A stretch of DNA of 18,349 nucleotides from JANWKQ01 sp964624635. Lineage in GTDB: Bacteria; Bacteroidota; Bacteroidia; CAIKAF01. The position numbers and the translations under genes were made by a program. The DNA is taken from assembly GCA_964624635.1 (NCBI GenBank), contig CAZUXM010000055.1, positions 1 to 18,349 of the forward strand. Direction: 5' to 3'. Position 1 is the stretch's first letter. Each line of letters opens with the position of its first letter. The notes below the pieces were generated by a model, which ran no database searches, had not been told where the DNA came from, and saw only the letters and a program-made list of their open reading frames with translations. Of this stretch, positions 7,443 to 14,102 are shown one piece after another.

Positions 7443-9269
7443 ATGAAGAATTTACGCAACATTGCCATTATTGCCCACGTTGACCACGGAAAAACTACCC
7501 TGGTAGATAAAATTTTACACAGCTGTCAGTTATTTCGTGATAACCAGCAAACAGGTGAACTTATATTGGATAACAACGATCTTGAAAGAGAACGTGGTAT
7601 TACCATCGTAAGTAAAAATGTTAGCGTTAACTATAAAGGAACTAAAATCAATATTATTGATACTCCGGGTCACGCCGACTTTGGAGGAGAAGTAGAACGT
7701 GTATTAAACATGGCTGACGGGGTATTGTTATTGGTAGATGCCTTTGAAGGTCCTATGCCACAAACACGTTACGTACTTTCAAAAGCTATTGCTTTAGGTA
7801 AAAAGCCAATTTTAGTTATCAATAAAGTGGATAAAGAAAATTGCCGTCCTGAAGAAGTACAGGAAAATGTATTTGATTTGATGTTCAATTTAGAAGCCAC
7901 CGAAGACCAATTGGATTTTGTTACTGTATATGGTTCTGCTAAGCAAGGTTGGATGAGTCTTGATTATAAAAAGCCAACCACCGATATTTTTGCTTTATTA
8001 GACACGGTTGTTGAGGTAATTCCGGCGCCGGTTGAAAATCCTGGAACCTTACAAATGCAGGTAACCTCTATTGACTATAATAATTTTATCGGTCGTATTG
8101 CTATCGGTAAAGTAAGCAGAGGAAGTATTAAAGTAAACTCTCCGGTAAGTTTGGTAAAACGTGATGGTACCATTCAAAAAAGCAGAGTAAAAGAACTTTT
8201 TGTGTTTGATGGTTTAGGGAAAGTAAAAACCGAAGAAGTTCATAACGGTGATATTTGTGCAGTAGTAGGTATAGAAGGTTTTGAGATTGGTGATACCATT
8301 GCTGATTTCGAAAATCCTGAAGGAATGAGCAATATCGCTATCGACGAACCAACCATGAGCATGTTGTTTACCATTAATAACTCTCCTTTCTTCGGTAAAG
8401 AAGGTCAGTTTGTAACCAGCCGTCACTTGCGTGATCGTTTATATAAAGAAACTGAAAAGAATCTGGCATTACGTGTTGAAGAAACTCAAAGTCAGGATGC
8501 CTTTATGGTTTTTGGTAGAGGTATTCTTCACTTAGCTATTTTAATTGAAACTATGCGTCGTGAAGGATATGAATTACAAATTGGTCAGCCTCGTGTAATC
8601 ATTAAAGAAATTGATGGTAAAAAATGTGAACCTGTAGAGGAGTTACATATTGATGTTCCTGAAGAATTTAGTGGTAAATGTATTGAGCAGGTTACCATGC
8701 GTAAAGGGGATATGACCATTATGCAACCTAAAGGAGATTTAATTCATTTGGAATTTAATATTCCGTCAAGAGCCATCATTGGTTTACGTACACAATTATT
8801 GAACGTGTCAGGAGGTGAAGCCGTAATGACTCACCGTTTTAAAGCCTATGAACCAATTAAAGGTGAACCTCAACGTAGATTAGCAGGAACCATGATTTCT
8901 ATGGATACAGGAACTACCATTCCGTATGCCATTGATAAATTACAGGATAGAGGAACTTTTTATGTAGATCCGGGAGTAGAGATTTACGAAGGACAAATTT
9001 TAGGTTCACATATTCGTGAAAATGATATCGTGGTAAATGTTACCAAAACTAAAAAGTTGACTAACATGCGTGCCTCAGGTACGGATGAAAAAATGAGAAT
9101 TGCTCCTGCAGTTAAATTTTCATTGGAAGAATCCATGGAATATATTCAGGAGGATGAGTATGTAGAAATCACTCCTAAGAATATTCGTTTAAGAAAGATA
9201 TTACTTACTGAAAGTGATCGTGCCAAGAATAAAAACAAGGCATTGGCAGGAACCAATGTAGGTAACTAA
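7443..9269 (+). CDS. typA: Translational GTPase TypA/BipA
   Basis: TypA/BipA is a ribosome-associated GTPase of the EF-G/LepA superfamily, involved in ribosome assembly and stress or cold adaptation. With the ATG at 7443 the protein has 608 residues, normal for the family. It carries the P-loop AHVDHGKT (11-18), switch RGIT (51-54), DTPGH (73-77) and NKVD (127-130). Next come a beta-barrel domain 2 (about 205-300), EF-G-like domains III and V and the TypA-specific C-terminal domain, ending with RKILLTESDRAK typical of TypA. The start follows a strong predicted promoter 22 nt away. It is a monocistronic housekeeping gene, converging on the aminomutase-like gene with only 5 bp between the stop codons. 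LepA is excluded by the C-terminal sequence. Confidence 0.97.
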   Translation: MKNLRNIAIIAHVDHGKTTLVDKILHSCQLFRDNQQTGELILDNNDLERERGITIVSKNVSVNYKGTKINIIDTPGHADFGGEVERVLNMADGVLLLVDAFEGPMPQTRYVLSKAIALGKKPILVINKVDKENCRPEEVQENVFDLMFNLEATEDQLDFVTVYGSAKQGWMSLDYKKPTTDIFALLDTVVEVIPAPVENPGTLQMQVTSIDYNNFIGRIAIGKVSRGSIKVNSPVSLVKRDGTIQKSRVKELFVFDGLGKVKTEEVHNGDICAVVGIEGFEIGDTIADFENPEGMSNIAIDEPTMSMLFTINNSPFFGKEGQFVTSRHLRDRLYKETEKNLALRVEETQSQDAFMVFGRGILHLAILIETMRREGYELQIGQPRVIIKEIDGKKCEPVEELHIDVPEEFSGKCIEQVTMRKGDMTIMQPKGDLIHLEFNIPSRAIIGLRTQLLNVSGGEAVMTHRFKAYEPIKGEPQRRLAGTMISMDTGTTIPYAIDKLQDRGTFYVDPGVEIYEGQILGSHIRENDIVVNVTKTKKLTNMRASGTDEKMRIAPAVKFSLEESMEYIQEDEYVEITPKNIRLRKILLTESDRAKNKNKALAGTNVGN

Positions 9270-9274
9270 AAGTT

Positions 9275-10758
9275 CTATTCGAAATTTTCAGCTTCACTAT
9301 CGGCAATATGTTCGTTGAACATTTGCTTGAGTTCGTCTTCAAAAAAGAATTGTTGTTCACCAAATGCCGGCTTCAGGTCATCAAGCCATAAGGCATTTTC
9401 GTCGTACTCTGCAAAAAACGGACGTGCTACCCAGTCAGGATTTCTTCCCTGTAGAAACCTGAATACCATGATTTTTTTAGTTACTGTTTCATCGTTGATT
9501 TCAGATACGCCCAACATTTGAACTTTTCCGGGAGTGCATGACATACTGGGGCCNNNNNNNNNNCGGTCCGTAAGGTCAAGCCGGGTACTGCCGCCCGATT
9601 TCCAAGCCATCTTCTCATCTCCTTTCTACAGCGTGGACTACAACATAGAACGAAACACCACTTACTTTTTGATACGCATTTCTAAAGATATTCCAGGCTT
9701 CTACCAATGATACGGCAAAATAATGTTGTGCACCTGTGTCTCGTGGCATAAACATATAATAAGGAATACAATTCATGTTCACCTGTTTTCTCCACATCTC
9801 TGCCCAAACATCTGCTGAATCATTGATGTGTTTTAATACGGGAGATTGAGTTCGTATTTGTGCTCCGGTACTTCTTATTCTTCTGATGGCGACATCAACT
9901 GCATTGGTGGATAGTTCAACCGGGTGATTAAAATGTGCCATAATAGCAAGATTGATTCCTGAGTGAACAATTTTTTCAAATAAGCGCATCATATCATCTG
10001 CATCCTCATCAGTAGTAAATCTATAGGGCCAATACCCCAATGCTTTGGTACCTATTCGTATGGTTTTTAAATTGTCTAATCTGGCACTCAATAATGCATC
10101 TATATATTCTTTAAATATTTTCGTTTTCATGATCATCGGATCGCCACCCGTAAATAGTACATCTGTAATTTGAGGATTTTCTTTGATGTATTTTACCAAT
10201 AANNNNNNNNNNTGCTTCACGCATGGCAAACTTCATCTCATCCATTCCAACAAATTGTGGCCATCTGAAACAAAATGTACAATATGCATGACATGTTTGT
10301 CCTTGACTTGGGAAAAATAAAACTGTTTGGTCATATTTATGTTGGATGCCTGTAAGTTTTACTCCGTCTAATTGAGGCACATTTAGTTCTTTTTGTCCGT
10401 CAGAATGTGGGTTAAGTTGCATTCTGATTTCATTGGCTACATGTTTAATCTTTGTTTTATTGGTTTCTTTTTGAAGGGTTTTCTGCATCCAATCAAAATG
10501 TTCGGGAAGCAGCATGTCTTTATGCGGAAAGGTGAGTCTGTAGATGGGATCGTTAGGAATATTATTCCAATTGATTAATTCATTTACAACATAATTATTG
10601 ACTTTGAATGGAAGTACGTTGGCAACCACTTCCATTTCGTCAATTGTTTTTTTACTTACCCCTTTTTCAATAAGCAATGGTCTGAAATTATTTAATGAAT
10701 ATGCTTTATATGTTAACATATCTGTTATCTGATCTTCAATCACACTTGTACCCATCAT
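9275..10758 (-). CDS. KamA-family radical SAM aminomutase-like protein, fragmented by two assembly gaps
   Basis: Three frame-shifted pieces form one gene of probably 475-480 codons: 10758-10213, 10202-9651 and 9553-9275. The product is a cytosolic radical SAM enzyme of the lysine 2,3-aminomutase (KamA) family. The 4Fe-4S motif is CHAYCTFC (Cys156, Cys160, Cys163), a CxxxCxxC as in KamA, followed by FRWPQF rather than the TRRR of classical lysine aminomutase. Next is TDVLFTGGDPM, the GGDP signature. The C-terminal part has GPSMSCTPGKVQMLGVSEI. KamA enzymes use SAM and PLP to move an amino group between alpha and beta carbons; the substrate of this subgroup is not known to me, so no symbol is given. 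The start is ATG 10758 or the adjacent ATG 10755. The gene is divergent from a Crp/Fnr regulator and has a long structured 5'UTR plus an FNR-type box upstream. Confidence 0.85.
9554..9563. other. Assembly gap (10 N) inside the aminomutase-like gene
   Basis: Ten N lie directly before the codons for GPSMS of the C-terminal piece (minus strand). From the family pattern only about four residues (a TVR-like stretch) should separate ...KVSGVS from GPSMS. Confidence 0.95.
9564..9650. other. Alien-looking 87-bp segment beside an assembly gap, probably a misassembled contig end
   Basis: Read on the minus strand, the aminomutase coding sequence is normal up to the codon for Ser in KVSGVS (9653-9651). 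It then turns into 87 nt that fit neither the family nor the local composition, with a stop at 9617-9615. The segment is more GC-rich and contains AAAGGAGATGAGAAGATG, a Shine-Dalgarno-plus-start arrangement foreign to this Bacteroidota-type sequence. It ends at the gap, after which the aminomutase resumes. A chimeric contig end is the simplest reading. Confidence 0.7.
10203..10212. other. Assembly gap (10 N) inside the aminomutase-like gene
   Basis: Ten N separate ...FAMREA from LLVKYIKENP on the minus strand and shift the frame. The family pattern suggests that only one or a few residues are missing (for example a single Asp codon). Confidence 0.95.
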
Positions 10759-10783
10759 TTTATTTTTTAAAATTTCGTATTAT

Positions 10784-10866
10784 GAAACAGGCTCACCTAT
10801 AATATGTCGTTTAGGAAAGTATGGCTGATACCGGTGAGCCTGATTTCAAATTAACTAAACCACGAC
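10784..10866 (-). promoter_or_regulatory. Long hairpin with possible loop-upstream pairing in the 5'UTR of the aminomutase-like gene
   Basis: CAGGCTCACC (10788-10797) and GGTGAGCCTG (10833-10842) form a perfect 10-bp stem, extended by GAAA 10784-10787 / TTTC 10844-10847 across a one-base bulge, with a 35-nt loop. On the minus-strand RNA the loop segment CTAAACGAC (10814-10806) is complementary to upstream GTCGTGGTTTAG (10866-10855): six perfect pairs plus three after a 3-nt bulge, which would make a pseudoknot. No T-run follows, so it is not an intrinsic terminator in either direction. It lies 26 nt before the ATG at 10758. No known riboswitch class is recognised. Confidence 0.55.
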
Positions 10867-10877
10867 AACAACACGTG

Positions 10878-10885
10878 CAAAGTTG
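10878..10885 (-). promoter_or_regulatory. Possible -7 promoter element of the aminomutase-like gene
   Basis: The minus strand reads CAACTTTG, one mismatch from TAnnTTTG. It would start transcription around 10872 and give a 5'UTR of about 114 nt that includes the hairpin. The FNR-type box would then be centred about 42 nt upstream of the start, the classical activator position. It is a near-consensus match only. Confidence 0.4.
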
Positions 10886-10907
10886 CAGGATATGAATTTA
10901 AGACTCA

Positions 10908-10921
10908 TTGATATTAATCAA
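10908..10921. promoter_or_regulatory. Perfect FNR-type binding box (TTGAT-N4-ATCAA)
   Basis: The sequence TTGATATTAATCAA matches the FNR-class consensus on both half-sites. It lies between the divergent aminomutase-like gene and the Crp/Fnr-family regulator gene, 58 bp before the regulator's ATG. Relative to predicted starts its centre is about -58 for the regulator and about -42 for the aminomutase-like gene, both usable activator positions. The neighbouring regulator is the obvious candidate to bind it. Confidence 0.65.
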
Positions 10922-10960
10922 TTTTTACAATTTTTATTATGAGTATTTTCGAGGTAATTG

Positions 10961-10968
10961 TATATTTA
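10961..10968 (+). promoter_or_regulatory. Possible -7 promoter element of the Crp/Fnr regulator gene
   Basis: TATATTTA differs from TAnnTTTG only in the last base and ends 11 nt before the ATG at 10980. No clear -33 TTG is seen, as might be expected of an activator-dependent promoter. The surrounding sequence is very AT-rich, so chance matches are possible. Confidence 0.35.
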
Positions 10969-10979
10969 TAAAATAAGCA

Positions 10980-11672
10980 ATGAAATTTCAGGTAGAAAAA
11001 TATCATTTTAAAACGGAATCTATTTTTGATAGTCTTTCAAAAAAAGACAACAAACTGCTCAAGGAAAACATTACAGTAAAAGAAGAGAAAAAAGGGAAGA
11101 CTATTTTTAGAGAAGGAACTTATTCAAAAGGTATATATATTCTTAAAAAAGGTACTGTTAAAATTTACCAGATTAATAACGAAGGAAAGGAACAAATTGT
11201 ATACATATACAGTAGAGGAGAAATGATGGGTTACCGACCATTACTTTGTAAAGAAAAACATCCTGTATCAGCACGCACCTTAGAGGATTCTGTTTTTTAT
11301 TTTATACCTGCCTTGCAATTTATGAAGGTACTCGACAGGTCATCAGCTTTAACGAGAAAATTATTAGAAAATCTGAGTTATGAATTTTCTGTATGGACAA
11401 GTAAGATTTCCATTTTTGCTCAGCAACCTGTATTGGGTAGAGTGGCTATGACCCTTCTTATATTGAATGAAAAATATAAAAAAGAAAAACAATTAGGCCC
11501 GGTTGTCATTAATTTATCAAGAGAAGATATTGCCAATTATGTGGGTACTACCATTGAGTCGTTAGTGAGAATGCTCAGGTATTTAAAAGATGAAAACATC
11601 ATCAGTACTCATGGTCGAAAAATATCCATATTGCAACCGCAAGGTTTAGTGAAAATAGCGAACCTGAATTAA
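10980..11672 (+). CDS. Crp/Fnr-family transcription regulator without FNR iron-sulfur cysteines
   Basis: This 230-residue cytosolic regulator has an N-terminal cyclic-nucleotide-binding-like beta barrel (about residues 14-130, with IFREGTYSKGIYILKKGTVKI), a dimerisation helix, and a C-terminal winged helix (about 150-218). The recognition helix, around residues 189-201, reads GTTIESLVRMLRY. Glu193 and Arg197 occupy the places of FNR Glu209 and Arg213 (CRP Glu181 and Arg185), which read the conserved GA of the half-site; Ile192 replaces CRP Arg180, which argues against a CRP-type TGTGA site. The only cysteine is Cys90, so an FNR-type 4Fe-4S oxygen sensor is not possible, and a signal ligand cannot be named. 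A TTGAT-N4-ATCAA box lies just upstream. The stop overlaps tail-to-tail with that of the EamA gene by 4 bp. Confidence 0.9.
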   Translation: MKFQVEKYHFKTESIFDSLSKKDNKLLKENITVKEEKKGKTIFREGTYSKGIYILKKGTVKIYQINNEGKEQIVYIYSRGEMMGYRPLLCKEKHPVSARTLEDSVFYFIPALQFMKVLDRSSALTRKLLENLSYEFSVWTSKISIFAQQPVLGRVAMTLLILNEKYKKEKQLGPVVINLSREDIANYVGTTIESLVRMLRYLKDENIISTHGRKISILQPQGLVKIANLN

Positions 11673-12565
11673 TTTCTTCTTCCTGTAAGCCAAACACCCA
11701 AAATAATAATTCCCATACCTACAAAATAATGCACTGAAATGGATTCGCCTGCATAAAAACCGATAGCCATAGCAAATACCGGTACAAGATAAGTTACGGA
11801 GGCAGCAAATAGAACGGACGTATGTTTGATAAGATAATTAAAAATCAGTACGGCAATAGATGTACTCATTACTGCCAATATACATATAGCAATAAATGAA
11901 TTTTGAAAGGCAACTGAGCTCATTGCTTTTTGTGGTACACCTAAATAAATAACGAAAAAAATAGCTATCGGAAACTGGATCATTAAAGCAGCACCGGTAA
12001 CAATAATTGGTTTTAAATCTTTCAATTTAGTTTTAATAATATTGGAGCTAAAACCATAACAAAGTGAACCAACAATAGGAAACAAAACATATAAATAATC
12101 CGTATCCCCTTTCCCGCTTCCTGACATGATGATGAGATATAAGGTTCCCACTAACCCTATTAGTATTCCCCAAACAGCTTTATTCCCAAATTTAGATGAG
12201 AAGAATACGGTACCTACAATAAGTGTAAATAAAGGAGCCGTTGCATTAATGATACCACCCAGCGAACTATTAATTCTTGAAAGGCCTAATGCAAACATAA
12301 ATGCCGGGATTCCATTACCTAAAAACCCCGCTAGCCCCAACCATAACCATTTATCTTTTGGAATAGTTCGTATATGGTAAAACACAAACGGTGATAATAC
12401 CAAAAAACTAATGGATACACGAAGCAAAGCTACTTCCTCAGGTTTAAATGTTTTAGGATTGTTACCTAATCCTAATTTCATTAAAATAAAAGAACTGCCC
12501 CATATGGCAGCCAATAAAACCAGTATAAAATATTGAGAGGTCCTATTCTTAAGGTTGAAGTTCAC
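11669..12565 (-). CDS. EamA-family (drug/metabolite transporter superfamily) permease
   Basis: This 298-residue inner-membrane protein has about ten hydrophobic segments arranged as two EamA repeats (roughly residues 12-140 and 155-295). The first helix contains LLAAIWGSSFILMKLGL, typical of EamA proteins, and the second half ends VYLVPVFAMAIGFYAGE-like (here TYLVPVFAMAIGFYAGES) followed by GMGIIILGVWLTGR. Members export small metabolites such as amino acids, but the substrate here cannot be predicted. The start is taken as GTG at 12565, because no ATG lies in frame before the first helix. This start region overlaps the promoter of the divergent lipoprotein gene. The last 4 bp overlap the stop of the Crp/Fnr gene on the opposite strand. 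Confidence 0.92.
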   Translation of the reverse strand: MNFNLKNRTSQYFILVLLAAIWGSSFILMKLGLGNNPKTFKPEEVALLRVSISFLVLSPFVFYHIRTIPKDKWLWLGLAGFLGNGIPAFMFALGLSRINSSLGGIINATAPLFTLIVGTVFFSSKFGNKAVWGILIGLVGTLYLIIMSGSGKGDTDYLYVLFPIVGSLCYGFSSNIIKTKLKDLKPIIVTGAALMIQFPIAIFFVIYLGVPQKAMSSVAFQNSFIAICILAVMSTSIAVLIFNYLIKHTSVLFAASVTYLVPVFAMAIGFYAGESISVHYFVGMGIIILGVWLTGRRN

Positions 12566-12585
12566 GGAGGAATTCGCTAAATTTG
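12555..12585 (+). promoter_or_regulatory. Predicted promoter of the HMA-like lipoprotein gene
   Basis: TTG at 12555-12557 and TAAATTTG at 12578-12585 are 20 nt apart and match the Bacteroidota -33/-7 consensus. The -7 ends 17 nt before the ATG at 12603. The -33 box lies inside the first codons of the divergent EamA gene, so the two promoters must face each other across about 40 bp. Confidence 0.65.
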
Positions 12586-12602
12586 AGCAAAGATGCCATT
12601 AA

Positions 12603-13013
12603 ATGTGCACTAAAGGAAAATATTCAGCCTTTTTAATAATTATGTTCTTACTCTTTTTTGCCTGTGGCAAAAAAGACAGTACCAAAGCGCTTAAAAAGAT
12701 TGAGGTAACTGTTACAGGACTTGATGGTAACGGAGTAGCTGAGAAAAATATATCTGAGGATTTATTGGGAATGAAAGGAGTAAAAACTATTTCTTTTAAT
12801 TATTTGAACAATCAGGTAGTAGTTTTGTTTGATACCACCGTTACATCACAACAAGAAATCATTACTACCATCATAAAGAGCGATGAAGGTAAACATAAGG
12901 TACTGGATGTAAAAACCAATACTGAGCCTTTAAAAAAACAGGATTCTGTAAAACCTGATCCGCAGGAGGATATAAAAGATGATACCGGTGATGAGTATAA
13001 GAATAGTGGGTAA
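12603..13013 (+). CDS. Small lipoprotein with an HMA-like fold but no metal-binding CxxC
   Basis: This 136-residue protein starts with a basic, hydrophobic signal (residues 1-20) ending LLFFAC, a lipobox-like site with Cys21 as lipid attachment point. Residues about 30-100 follow the heavy-metal-associated (HMA/MerP) pattern: strand IEVTVTGLDG, helix VAEKNISEDLLGMKGVK, strand TISFNYLNNQVVVLFD, then SQQEIITTIIKSD. The GMxCxxC metal motif of real HMA domains is absent; the equivalent loop reads TGLDGNGVAE. Metal binding through that site is therefore unlikely, and a protein-interaction role is as plausible. The C-terminal 30 residues are charged and low-complexity (Lys, Asp, Glu). It probably sits on the outer face of an envelope membrane. 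It converges on the LptF/LptG gene with 2 bp between stop codons. Confidence 0.7.
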   Translation: MCTKGKYSAFLIIMFLLFFACGKKDSTKALKKIEVTVTGLDGNGVAEKNISEDLLGMKGVKTISFNYLNNQVVVLFDTTVTSQQEIITTIIKSDEGKHKVLDVKTNTEPLKKQDSVKPDPQEDIKDDTGDEYKNSG

Positions 13014-13015
13014 AA

Positions 13016-14101
13016 TTACTTCTGTGCAAACCTTACTAATACCCCGGCAAATATTAAAAACATAATATTGGGTACCCACATAGCCCAGAAAGGGTCCATT
13101 CCTCCGGTGGAGGCAGAGGCAGTACACACTTTTTGTACATATATATATAAAAACGCTAACGCTACTCCCATCGCTAAGTGAATTCCAATTCCTCCTCTAA
13201 CTTTTCTACTGGCAATAGGCACCGCTAATAATGTCATAATTACAATGGTAAATGGATTTGCATTACGTTGGTGTTTTTCCAATAAATATATATTTACATA
13301 TTTTGAACCTTTTGCTTTTTCCTCCTCAATAAATTGATCTAATTCTTTATTCGACATTGTTACCATGGTTCTTGTTTCACTTTTAAACAAGTTGGGTGTA
13401 AATGAAAAAAATGTATCAAGGTCTGATCCTCGTCGCATTTTTTCTTTGAACCCATCCATATCCCGAATAATATAATCCTGCAGCTTCCAATCACCTTGTA
13501 CTGTATCGTAAATAATATTATGACACATAATTTTGGTGACTAATTGTCCGTCTACAAATTTCTCAAGAGCAAAACCGCCTCCGATTTTAGTATCGAAATT
13601 GAAGTTTTTTAAATAAACAAACTCACTGTCGCTTACTTGCCGATGAATATTAGGTAATGCAAAATTTACTCTGCCGAAATATTTTTTTTCGAAATTCATT
13701 TTTTTCTCATTAGCATTTGGTATTATATAATTGGCTGAAAACCAATTTAATCCTGCCAGAAAAAATGCAGTTAATAAAAATGGCCACAACAGTCTTCTGT
13801 AACTGGTGCCTGTGGATAATATAGAAACAATCTCCAATCTGGATGCCATACGACTGGTAAAAAATATAACCGCAATAAAAGCAAAAAACGGAGAGAACAT
13901 GTTGGCAAAGAAAAGTGCAAAGTTGAGATAATAATCCAGTAATATTTCTTTTATGGATGGCTTAACATTGTTTTTACCCATGAATCCATCCAGCCTTTCA
14001 GAAAAATCAAATACGGATGCTAAAGCAATGATTAACGCAATAATCACAAAAAAAGTAGCCAGGTACTTTCCAATGATATATCGGTCAATTCTCTTGAACA
14101 T
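13016..14101 (-). CDS. LptF/LptG-family permease (lipopolysaccharide export)
   Basis: LptF/LptG are the membrane subunits of the LptB2FG ABC transporter that pulls LPS out of the inner membrane. The 361-residue protein has the family layout: transmembrane helices near residues 13-32, 60-82 and 102-120, a periplasmic beta-jellyroll domain of about 150 residues, and three helices near 283-300, 305-330 and 340-358. The start MFKRIDRYIIGKYLATFFVI and the segment RMASRLEIVSILSTGTSYRR between helices two and three (the coupling segment facing LptB) are characteristic. Bacteroidota often carry single LptF/LptG-type genes that cannot be assigned to F or G by eye, so no symbol is given. The ATG follows the tgt stop after 1 nt, indicating translational coupling. 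Confidence 0.93.
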   Translation of the reverse strand: MFKRIDRYIIGKYLATFFVIIALIIALASVFDFSERLDGFMGKNNVKPSIKEILLDYYLNFALFFANMFSPFFAFIAVIFFTSRMASRLEIVSILSTGTSYRRLLWPFLLTAFFLAGLNWFSANYIIPNANEKKMNFEKKYFGRVNFALPNIHRQVSDSEFVYLKNFNFDTKIGGGFALEKFVDGQLVTKIMCHNIIYDTVQGDWKLQDYIIRDMDGFKEKMRRGSDLDTFFSFTPNLFKSETRTMVTMSNKELDQFIEEEKAKGSKYVNIYLLEKHQRNANPFTIVIMTLLAVPIASRKVRGGIGIHLAMGVALAFLYIYVQKVCTASASTGGMDPFWAMWVPNIMFLIFAGVLVRFAQK

Positions 14102-14102
14102 G

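Noticed and set aside
9610..9650. Short resemblance of the alien segment (GTAGTCCACGC on the minus strand) to a conserved 16S rRNA stretch
   Set aside because: The match is about 11 nt and the flanks do not continue as rRNA.
9275..10758. Aminomutase-like gene as a true pseudogene
   Set aside because: Every frame break coincides with a run of N or with the suspect segment beside it; the coding sequence between them is intact and conserved.
10804..10854. A 16-codon plus-strand mini-ORF through the hairpin (starts MSFRKVWLIPVSL) as a leader peptide of the Crp/Fnr gene
   Set aside because: No terminator or competing stem follows it, and it lies upstream of the predicted promoter of that gene. 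The hairpin fits better as 5'UTR of the minus-strand gene, though a small peptide cannot be excluded.
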